Program-made: the position numbers and the translations under genes
Source: an uncultured Eubacteriales bacterium
GTDB lineage: Bacteria > Bacillota > Clostridia > Peptostreptococcales > Anaerovoracaceae
DNA length: 29,692 nt
Assembly (NCBI GenBank): GCA_910585135.1
Contig: CAJUEB010000005.1
Span: forward strand, 1 to 29,692
Reading direction: 5' to 3'
Notes under the pieces: model-generated
Database searches by the model: none
What the model saw: only the letters and a program-made list of their open reading frames with translations
What the model was told of the DNA's origin: nothing
In this document: positions 7,802-14,116 of the stretch, one piece after another
How positions within the stretch are numbered: the stretch's first letter is position 1
Layout of the letters: every line of letters begins with the position of its first letter

Positions 7802-8965
7802 ATGAAAACACATGCGATAATCCCGATCTTCATCCCACATAAAGGCTGTCCAAACGACTGTGTCTTCTGCAACCAGAAGGCGATCACGGCAAGAAGCGCC
7901 GATGTCAGTCCGCAAGACGTCAAAAACATCATCGAATCATACCTGCCCACCCTGCAAGGGCGTCAGCTTCAAACCATTGAAGTGGCTTTTTTCGGCGGCA
8001 GCTTTACGGGAATCCCCATCGAGGAACAGTCCGCATTCCTCAAGGTCGCTAAGGCGTATAAGGAAAAAGGGCTGATTGATAAAATCCATATGTCCACAAG
8101 GCCTGATTATATTAACGAGAAAATTTTGGACAACCTCAAAGCGCACGATGCGGACGTGATTGAACTGGGCGTGCAGTCCTTCGATGCAGATGTGCTTGCC
8201 GCTGCAAACCGCGGCCATACGCCTGCGGATATTTACCGGGCATGCCGTCTCATCAAAGATTATGGTTTTACACTGGGGATTCAACTGATGATCGGGCTTC
8301 CCGGGGACTCTCTGCAAAAGTGCATCTTTTCGGCAAGAGAAACAGTGGCGATGCACCCTGCCATTGCCCGGCTCTATCCGACCATCGTCTTAAACGATAC
8401 ACAGCTTTACAAAATGTACCGGGCAGGCACTTATGCCCCGCTCACGACAGAGCAGGCTGTCCACATGACCAAGGCGATGTACCAGATTCTTGACGGCGCG
8501 GGGATCAAGATCATCCGGGTGGGCCTGAAAAGCACCGACCTGATCCGGGAAGGCGGTGAAATACAGGGACACACCTACCACCCTGCTTTCCGCCAGCTCG
8601 TAGAAGGCGAAATCGCCAAGGAGCAGTTAGAGGGACAACTAAAAGCGTTGCTGAAAAAGCAGCCGGGGCAGCAAATGCAAACACAAACACAACAAAACAG
8701 GCAGAAGGCCGCCTCACCAAACCCGCAGGATCCACCACAAACAACATCGGTGCAAAGCGAACTTTTCCCGGCCGCAGCTTCCGCCAAACGCACATCCGCC
8801 CCGTGCAGCTTTACATTTTACAGCAGCGGCAGCTCCTTCTCCAACATGGTTGGAAACGCCAAACGGAACAAAGTTTACTTCGCAGAAAAATACCCGCACT
8901 TGAAAATCAAGTACAAAACAGATCCAACGCTTGAAGACGGCCGCTATATTGTGATAAAATGTTAA
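7802..8965 (+). CDS. Radical SAM protein, Elp3-like
   Basis: A 387-residue radical S-adenosylmethionine protein of the bacterial Elp3-like group. The 4Fe-4S motif CPNDCVFC supplies Cys16, Cys20 and Cys23. The SAM-binding region follows, with FFGGSFTG (63-70), MSTRPDYI (97-104), ELGVQSFD (121-128), LMIGLPGD (162-169) and the tail RVGLKSTDLI (239-248). No GNAT acetyltransferase domain of full Elp3 is present. In related Clostridia such genes lie near rnc/smc and their substrate is not established to my knowledge. Residues 287-334 are a Gln/Pro/Thr/Ser-rich stretch that interrupts the C-terminal part before SFTFYSSGSSFSN. The N-terminus is normal for the family, which supports the start at 7802 although no ribosome binding site exists. 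Confidence 0.85.
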   Translation: MKTHAIIPIFIPHKGCPNDCVFCNQKAITARSADVSPQDVKNIIESYLPTLQGRQLQTIEVAFFGGSFTGIPIEEQSAFLKVAKAYKEKGLIDKIHMSTRPDYINEKILDNLKAHDADVIELGVQSFDADVLAAANRGHTPADIYRACRLIKDYGFTLGIQLMIGLPGDSLQKCIFSARETVAMHPAIARLYPTIVLNDTQLYKMYRAGTYAPLTTEQAVHMTKAMYQILDGAGIKIIRVGLKSTDLIREGGEIQGHTYHPAFRQLVEGEIAKEQLEGQLKALLKKQPGQQMQTQTQQNRQKAASPNPQDPPQTTSVQSELFPAAASAKRTSAPCSFTFYSSGSSFSNMVGNAKRNKVYFAEKYPHLKIKYKTDPTLEDGRYIVIKC

Positions 8966-9119
8966 ATTGATAATAAATCGATCTTGCATATTTCGCCGAT
9001 CGCGTATATGAGGTCGATACGATATATCATATGAAATCGATCATGTGCGGTAATGTGCTGATACGATATAGCGATCGCATCGATCGGTAATCATTTGGAA
9101 TAAAATTCGGGAGGATAAT
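8966..9119 (+). promoter_or_regulatory. Repeat-rich leader of the ACT-DUF711 operon
   Basis: This 154-bp gap is dense in short repeats: ATCGATC at 8977-8983, 9036-9042 and 9079-9085 (the first two within AAATCGATC), and GATACGATATA at 9016-9026 and 9060-9070, 44 bp apart. The repeats suggest clustered binding sites upstream of the ACT-DUF711-lyase genes. A good ribosome binding site GGGAGG is at 9109-9114. I could not assign a convincing -35/-10 pair. Confidence 0.4.
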
Positions 9120-9383
9120 ATGAAAGCAGTAATCACCGTAATCGGAAAGGACATGGTCGGCATTCTGGCAAAGGTCAGCACCGCCTGCGCCGACGCCAAC
9201 GCCAACGTATCGGAAGTCACACAGTCCGTGCTGGACGCATATTTTGCCATGATCATGCTTGTGGATATCGACCAGATGGGCTGTTCCCTGGAAGAGTTGA
9301 AAGAAAGCATCCAGGCGGCCGTCCCTTCCATGACCGTCCACGTCATGCACGAAGATATTTTCAATTCCATGCACAGGATTTAA
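9120..9383 (+). CDS. ACT domain protein (UPF0237 type)
   Basis: An 87-residue stand-alone ACT domain, a small ligand-binding regulatory fold that usually senses amino acids. The family signature is clear: KAVITVIGKDMVGILAKVS at the N-terminus, then ANVSEVTQSVLDAYFAMIMLVD and the conserved C-terminal HEDIFNSMHRI. GGGAGG stands 5 nt before the ATG. It lies 21 nt ahead of a DUF711 gene; this pairing is common in Firmicutes and implies that the ACT protein regulates or binds the DUF711 protein. Which amino acid is bound is not known. Confidence 0.92.
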   Translation: MKAVITVIGKDMVGILAKVSTACADANANVSEVTQSVLDAYFAMIMLVDIDQMGCSLEELKESIQAAVPSMTVHVMHEDIFNSMHRI

Positions 9384-9404
9384 TAGGACGGGAGGAAAAC
9401 ATAC

Positions 9405-10763
9405 ATGCTCAATATGAAAGACATCATGGAAACCATCACCATGATACAAAACGAACACCTTGACATCCGCACGATCACCATGGGAATTTCCCTGATGGAC
9501 TGCGCAGACAGCGACATCAACAGATCCTGTGAAAAAATCCATCGCAAAATATACAGGCTGGCGAAAGACCTGGTGAAAACAGGGGAAGACATCGAAAAGA
9601 AATACGGCATTCCCATCGTCAACAAGCGCATATCCGTAACCCCTGTTTCCCTTCTTGCCGCTGCCTCCGGGGGCGATCCCGTCACATATGCAAAGACGCT
9701 GGATCACGTTGCAAAGGAGGTCGGCGTCAATTTCATCGGCGGTTATTCCGCACTCGTCCACAAGGGATTTGCCGCAGGCGATAAGGAACTGATCGAATCG
9801 ATCCCCCGTGCGCTGGCTGAAACCGATTTCGTCTGCTCATCGGTCAATGTCGGTTCTACAAAAGCGGGCATCAATATGGACGCCGTTAAAATAATGGGGA
9901 CGGTCGTAAAGGAAACGGCGGAACGAACAAGGAAGCGGCAATGCATCGGCGCTGCCAAATTAGTCGTGTTCTGCAATGCCCCGGAAGACAACCCATTCAT
10001 GGCAGGCGCTTTTCACGGCATCGGTGAGCCGGACTGCGTGATCAATGTCGGCGTTTCCGGGCCTGGCGTCGTCAGGTCGGCGCTTTCAAAAATGCCAAAG
10101 GACGCATCTTTGTCAGAAGTCGCTGATCTCATTAAGAAAACCGCTTTTAAGATTACTAGGATGGGGCAGCTCGTCGGCGCAGAAGCATCGGCTAAGCTCG
10201 GCGTACCATTCGGGATCATTGACCTTTCGCTTGCGCCTACCCCTGCCATCGGCGATTCCGTAGCCTATATTTTAGAGGAAATCGGCCTTGAACAATGCGG
10301 TACGCACGGAACGACTGCCGCCCTGGCCATGCTCAACGATGCGGTAAAAAAAGGCGGCATCATGGCTTCCTCAAATGTAGGCGGATTATCCGGCGCTTTT
10401 ATCCCTGTGTCAGAAGATGCCGGGATGATCGAAGCGGCTAAAGCGGGAACGCTTTCCATCGAAAAACTGGAAGCCATGACCGCCGTATGCTCCGTCGGCC
10501 TGGATATGATCGTCCTGCCAGGGGAAACGCCTGCCGAGACGATTTCTGCCATCATCGCAGACGAAGCAGCCATCGGGATGGTCAATTCCAAAACCACCGC
10601 AGTCAGGGTCATTCCTGCTATCGGCTACCGCGAAGGAGAAATACTGGACTTCGGCGGTCTTTTGGGCAGCGGTCCGATCATGAAGGTCAATCAGAAATCC
10701 CCGGCGGTAATGATCAACCGGGGCGGTAAAATTCCAGCGCCGATGCAAAGCCTGAAAAACTAA
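9405..10763 (+). CDS. DUF711 / UPF0210 family protein
   Basis: A 452-residue protein of the PFL/UPF0210 (DUF711) family, annotated in some genomes as formate-lyase-related without biochemical proof. Recognisable blocks are IRTITMGISLMDC (21-33), FIGGYSALVHKG (110-121), VCSSVNVGSTKAGINMDAV (about 144-162), AFHGIGEPDCVINVGVSGPGVV (split across 203-224) and FGIIDLSLAPTPAIGDSVA (269-287). The glycine-rich end DFGGLLGSGPIMKVN is also typical, and the length is normal. GGAGG at 9391-9395 precedes the ATG at 9405. It forms an operon with the ACT gene and probably with the PLP lyase 50 nt downstream. That context suggests amino acid metabolism, but no reaction can be assigned. Confidence 0.92.
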   Translation: MLNMKDIMETITMIQNEHLDIRTITMGISLMDCADSDINRSCEKIHRKIYRLAKDLVKTGEDIEKKYGIPIVNKRISVTPVSLLAAASGGDPVTYAKTLDHVAKEVGVNFIGGYSALVHKGFAAGDKELIESIPRALAETDFVCSSVNVGSTKAGINMDAVKIMGTVVKETAERTRKRQCIGAAKLVVFCNAPEDNPFMAGAFHGIGEPDCVINVGVSGPGVVRSALSKMPKDASLSEVADLIKKTAFKITRMGQLVGAEASAKLGVPFGIIDLSLAPTPAIGDSVAYILEEIGLEQCGTHGTTAALAMLNDAVKKGGIMASSNVGGLSGAFIPVSEDAGMIEAAKAGTLSIEKLEAMTAVCSVGLDMIVLPGETPAETISAIIADEAAIGMVNSKTTAVRVIPAIGYREGEILDFGGLLGSGPIMKVNQKSPAVMINRGGKIPAPMQSLKN

Positions 10764-10813
10764 GAGGGTATCTATCAGGATGCTTTGCCTGAAATTATCA
10801 AAGGAGATCTCTT

Positions 10814-12025
10814 ATGAAATACGATTTTAACGAAATCATCGATCGAAAAAACACCAATTCCGAAAATGTGGATGGCTGGCGTTCCTATATCTTTAAATGC
10901 GGATCGGAACAAAAATTTCCATACGCGGATGATGATTTTGTACGGATGTGGGTCGCTGATATGGAATTTGCCGTAGCGCCGGAAATTCGCCAGGCGATCA
11001 TCGACCGCGTCGAGCAGAAAATCCTCGGTTATACTATCGTGTCAGATAACAGCTACTATGAAGCCGTTCAAAATTGGTGTCACGACCGATACGGCTGGGG
11101 CTTTCCAAAAAAGGAGCTTGTATTCTCCCCTGGGATCATCCCTGCGCTCTATCAAATCATGGAAGACCTGCTGAAGCCCGGAGAAAAAGCAATGACCTTC
11201 ACGCCTGCTTACGGGTTCTTTCTTCACGCCTGCAAATACAATGACAGGGAGCTAATACAGCTCCCACTGATAAAAGAGAAGGCCAAATATTTCATCGACT
11301 TTGACGACCTGGAAAAAAAGGCGGCAGATCCTGCGGTGAAGGTTTTCATACTCTGCAATCCGCACAACCCGACCGGGCGCATCTGGACGGAAGAAGAACT
11401 TGGCCGCATGGCTGCGATCGCCAGCAAGCACGATCTCTGGATCATATCCGATGAAATCCACTGCGACCTCATCCGCTGCGGTCTGCATCATACGCCAATG
11501 GGAAAAATCATGCCGGACTACAAGCGGCTCATCACCTGCATGTCCGCGAGCAAAACCTTTAATCTGGCGGGAATGCAGTTTTCCCACGTCATCATCCGCG
11601 ATGCAGCAGAACGATCTCGGTTTATTGCCCGCGACAAGAGCATCGGCGCAGTCAATCCCCTCTCCGTCGCTGCGCATAAAGCTGCTTACGAGCAAGGGGG
11701 AGAGTGGCTGGAACAGCTAAAAGCGTACCTCGATGAAAATTTTGCATATGTAGATGCTTTCTTAAAAGAAAACGTTCCGCAAGTTGCGTTCAAGCCACCA
11801 GAAGCGACCTACTTCGCATGGCTCGATATGAACGGCGTCCTTGCCGATACGAAAGACCTGCCGCTGTTCTTCGCCAACAATGCAGGCGTGCTTTTGGAAG
11901 GCGGAGACAAGATGTTCGTCGGTAACGCCAACGGATATATCCGCCTGAACCTCGCCATGCCGCGCAAGATTCTTGAAAAAGGACTGACGAGAATGAAGAA
12001 AGCGATCGCCAGAGGGAAGCGATAA
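10814..12025 (+). CDS. MalY/PatB-type PLP-dependent C-S lyase/aminotransferase
   Basis: A 403-residue fold-type I pyridoxal-phosphate enzyme of the MalY/PatB group, whose members mostly cleave cystathionine or cysteine conjugates (beta C-S lyase) and sometimes transaminate. The family start MKYDFNEIIDRKNTNSENVD is followed by WVADMEF (46-52), the NPHNPTGR block (Asn182), SDEIHCDL (Asp213) and the Schiff-base lysine Lys247 in SASKTFNLAG. A strong AAGGAG site (10801-10806) lies 7 nt before the ATG. It follows the DUF711 gene by 50 nt and is ended by the terminator at 12102-12130. The likely role is sulfur amino acid breakdown in an amino-acid-fermenting anaerobe. The substrate is inferred, not shown. 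Confidence 0.9.
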   Translation: MKYDFNEIIDRKNTNSENVDGWRSYIFKCGSEQKFPYADDDFVRMWVADMEFAVAPEIRQAIIDRVEQKILGYTIVSDNSYYEAVQNWCHDRYGWGFPKKELVFSPGIIPALYQIMEDLLKPGEKAMTFTPAYGFFLHACKYNDRELIQLPLIKEKAKYFIDFDDLEKKAADPAVKVFILCNPHNPTGRIWTEEELGRMAAIASKHDLWIISDEIHCDLIRCGLHHTPMGKIMPDYKRLITCMSASKTFNLAGMQFSHVIIRDAAERSRFIARDKSIGAVNPLSVAAHKAAYEQGGEWLEQLKAYLDENFAYVDAFLKENVPQVAFKPPEATYFAWLDMNGVLADTKDLPLFFANNAGVLLEGGDKMFVGNANGYIRLNLAMPRKILEKGLTRMKKAIARGKR

Positions 12026-12101
12026 ATAAAAGGGCCTGCAAAACGGAATCAGAGATTCTGCTGACAGCGCGGCTCACCTTCACACAACGCTTCATCAATA
12101 A

Positions 12102-12130
12102 AGGGACAGGGAAATTGATTCCCTGTCCCT
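12102..12130. terminator. Bidirectional intrinsic terminator
   Basis: A perfect 12-bp stem (AGGGACAGGGAA with TTCCCTGTCCCT) encloses the 5-nt loop ATTGA. On the plus strand it is followed by GTTGTTATT; on the minus strand by TTTATT. It lies between the PLP lyase gene (ends 12025) and the converging Cys-rich gene (ends 12168) and can serve both. Confidence 0.85.
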
Positions 12131-12167
12131 GTTGTTATTGATCTATTAGTTTTTCTTTATCGCTTTG

Positions 12168-12518
12168 TTAGCAGCAGCCGCATCCGTGACCGTGGTCGTG
12201 GCCATGCGTTCCATGGTCATCATGGCCACCGCAGCAGCCACAACCGCCATTTCGGCCAGTTCTAGTCTCTGTATTCCAGGAACGGCAGCCGCATCGCTCC
12301 GACGTCCACGCCGAACCGCAGTCGCATCGATTCCTCGTGCGAGCAGTCCCCTCGCAGCAGCAGCCTCTGTTTGCGGCAGAAACCGTGATGGTCGCAATAT
12401 CATTGCAATGACAGCCTCCGCACGCAACTGTGATCGTGCCTCTTTCATTGCATCCACAATTATCGTTAAAGTCTATATTAAACGCTGTATTTCCATTACA
12501 GCAATTCCAGTTTGACAT
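12168..12518 (-). CDS. Cys/His-rich small protein, unknown function
   Basis: I do not recognise a family. The 116-residue product has 20 cysteines, nearly all in pairs or triplets (NCC, CGC, CGGCHC, CCC, CDC, CGC, CGCC, CGCC), and seven histidines, six of them in the Gly/His/Asp tail GGHDDHGTHGHDHGHG near the C-terminus. It has no signal peptide or membrane helix. The start is supported by AAGGAGAG six bases before the ATG at 12518, so it is a real gene rather than a chance frame, although the other frames over it are also open. The composition suggests metal binding (zinc, copper or nickel) or a heavily cross-linked coat-type protein. A one-helix membrane protein gene lies 63 nt upstream, and a copper operon and a PdaA-like gene lie nearby. 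Function is inference only. Confidence 0.7.
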   Translation of the reverse strand: MSNWNCCNGNTAFNIDFNDNCGCNERGTITVACGGCHCNDIATITVSAANRGCCCEGTARTRNRCDCGSAWTSERCGCRSWNTETRTGRNGGCGCCGGHDDHGTHGHDHGHGCGCC

Positions 12519-12581
12519 ATCAATCTCTCCTTCCTTTTGTATGCTTTATACTATGAAAGGAGCGCGATATCCGTTACATAT

Positions 12582-12779
12582 TTATTTTGATGAGGCGTCA
12601 TTTTTTGACCCAGCATCCTCCGCGCCGGTATCAGGGGCATCATCTGCGTCATCCGCATCGTCCGCAACCTTCGCCTTCTGCACCATTTCAATGAACCGAT
12701 CCGACTGTATTTTATTGACTTTAAAAATAGCGACCGCAATTCCCGCTACGATAATCCCAAGTACAATCAAATATGGCAT
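12582..12779 (-). CDS. Small single-helix membrane protein with acidic tail
   Basis: A 65-residue product without a known family. One transmembrane helix fills residues 3-19 (LIVLGIIVAGIAVAIF), then a short basic stretch, an amphipathic segment around SDRFIEMVQKAK and a strongly acidic Asp/Ala tail with the repeat DDADDADDAPD. The ATG at 12779 has AAAGGAG at 7-nt spacing and a plausible promoter upstream, so expression is likely. The Cys-rich gene follows on the same strand after 63 nt. A membrane-tethered partner of that protein is possible but unproven. Confidence 0.65.
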   Translation of the reverse strand: MPYLIVLGIIVAGIAVAIFKVNKIQSDRFIEMVQKAKVADDADDADDAPDTGAEDAGSKNDASSK

Positions 12780-12823
12780 AATATGCTCCTTTCTACGTCT
12801 GTTGCGAAACTATCCTAATCTAT

Positions 12824-12853
12824 ATTCTACAATGAATCGCATATAATTGACAA
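12824..12853 (-). promoter_or_regulatory. Putative promoter of the small membrane protein gene
   Basis: On the minus strand TTGTCA (12848-12853) and TAGAAT (12824-12829) are separated by 18 bp, 45 bp before the start codon at 12779. Just upstream an inverted repeat ATCATA-CATTT-TATGAT (12873-12889) might be an operator. Confidence 0.45.
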
Positions 12854-12965
12854 CATTTTTAGTGTGCCAAAAATCATACATTTTATGATAGATGTATCGT
12901 TTCCGAGATTGTCTGTATTTTCCACATATCCAGGCTCTATCTTTCGGCGATGCGAACCTGTACTT

Positions 12966-13778
12966 TCACGATGGAAGCTTTTCTAAGGATTGAAACTTGT
13001 ATCCCATATCCTCCCACTTGGTGAGCAGCTCATCAAGAATTTCCGCATTGGTTTTCGAGGTGCTGTGAAGCAGCACGATCGCGCCCGGATGAACGCGCGG
13101 CACGAGCTTGTCGAAGGCTTCTTCCTTCGTCGGCTGGTCGGATTCATACCAGTCCACATAAGCAAGACTCCAGAAAATCGTTTTGTAGCCCAGTTCCTTC
13201 GCCATCTTCAAATTTGCTTCGCTGTACTTCCCCTGCGGCGGCCGGTAATACCGCGGAAGTTCCTGCCCGGTTACCTCTTTATACGCAGTTTCCAGCTGAG
13301 CAAGTTCATCGGCAAAAGCATCCTTTGTGGAAATTTCCGACATATCGGGATGGGTATATGTATGATTGCCCACCAGATGCCCTTCTGCTACCATGCGCTT
13401 TACCAGCTCAGGGCTGGTCTGTATGTAATTTCCCACAAGGAAAAATGCCGCCGGAGCATCATGTTTTTTGAGGACATCGAGAATTTTTTCTGTATATCCA
13501 TTTTCATAGCCTGCATCAAAGGTCAGATACAGCACCTTTTTTTCCGTTGCTGCCGCATAATATCCATCGTATTTCGCAAGGTATTCGGCGCTGGCATTTG
13601 CAATCGGCGCAGCACCCTCCTGCTGAAAGCTGAGTCCCCAGTTTCCATCTGCCGACGTATGGATACCCTGATCCTGCATCGCTGCAATCCCCGTCAAAAC
13701 GGCGAAGGCCATTACGCCTGCCACGGCAAGCGTACCCAGGGTTTTAAACAAGCCTTTTTTTCTCACCATTATAATCAA
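12966..13778 (-). CDS. PdaA-like polysaccharide deacetylase
   Basis: A 270-residue secreted or membrane-anchored deacetylase of the PdaA (delta-lactam-forming de-N-acetylase) type, which modifies muramic acid in spore cortex peptidoglycan. A hydrophobic N-terminal segment (about 11-33) is followed by the NodB domain, with LTFDAGYENGYT (Asp88), GNHTYTHPDMS (His139, His143), YYRPPQGKYS (Arg179) and IVLLHSTSKTNAEIL (His238). TFDxGYENGYT is distinctive of PdaA. I choose the TTG at 13778 because AGGTGGTG (13786-13793) lies 7 nt away; the in-frame ATG at 13769 would have 16-nt spacing. The gene stands apart from the copper operon by 128 bp. A vegetative role in cell-wall modification is the alternative. 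Confidence 0.85.
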   Translation of the reverse strand: MIIMVRKKGLFKTLGTLAVAGVMAFAVLTGIAAMQDQGIHTSADGNWGLSFQQEGAAPIANASAEYLAKYDGYYAAATEKKVLYLTFDAGYENGYTEKILDVLKKHDAPAAFFLVGNYIQTSPELVKRMVAEGHLVGNHTYTHPDMSEISTKDAFADELAQLETAYKEVTGQELPRYYRPPQGKYSEANLKMAKELGYKTIFWSLAYVDWYESDQPTKEEAFDKLVPRVHPGAIVLLHSTSKTNAEILDELLTKWEDMGYKFQSLEKLPS

Positions 13779-13906
13779 ATTAAATCACCACCTGAAATAA
13801 TATATTAGGCGGTGATTGTCTTTATGATTCTCATTTTCTGCCGCAGCAAAGCTGGCAAAACAAGAAAGGTTATCCAACGATGCTCCGGCCCGGCGGTATC
13901 CCTTGG

Positions 13907-14116
13907 TTATTCGATGCCGACTACTTTATAATCCTTTGCCTCCACAGCCTTTTTCAGCACATCGTCAGCCACATCCGACGCCAGCTCCACGACTGCTGTT
14001 CCCGATGCATGGCTTACATCCGCCGCCGCTACCTCCGGCATATCCTCCAGGCACTTCTTTATCGACGCCTCACAATGCCCGCACATCATCCCTTCGATCT
14101 TCATTGTCTTTTTCAT
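13907..14116 (-). CDS. copZ: Nested CopZ-like copper chaperone (internal start)
   Basis: Inside the copA frame the sequence AGGAGGAAAG (14121-14130 on the complement) stands a few bases ahead of ATG at 14116, which opens a 69-residue product with MKKTMKIEGMMCGHCEASIK, the usual size and start of a free CopZ chaperone. The codons of the ribosome binding site are read as Lys-Glu-Glu-Arg-Asn in the long product. So one frame can give both a CopA-CopZ fusion and free CopZ. The likely history is loss of the stop codon between an adjacent copA and copZ; the free chaperone would then still be made by internal initiation. Visible: site, start and domain. Inferred: actual internal initiation. Confidence 0.7.
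   Translation of the reverse strand: MKKTMKIEGMMCGHCEASIKKCLEDMPEVAAADVSHASGTAVVELASDVADDVLKKAVEAKDYKVVGIE

Noticed and set aside
9027..9761. 244-codon minus-strand frame
   Set aside because: It lies opposite the well-supported ACT and DUF711 genes and has shadow-like composition.
12165..12515. Plus-strand frame over the Cys-rich gene, and the other minus-strand frame at 12146-12457
   Set aside because: Both are Ala/Thr/Arg-rich by-products of the GC-rich Cys codons; only the minus-strand frame from 12518 has a proper ribosome binding site.
13800..13850. Possible sporulation-sigma promoter before the PdaA-like gene
   Set aside because: A TGAGAA and CCTAATA pair loosely resembles a forespore promoter, but the match is too weak to claim.
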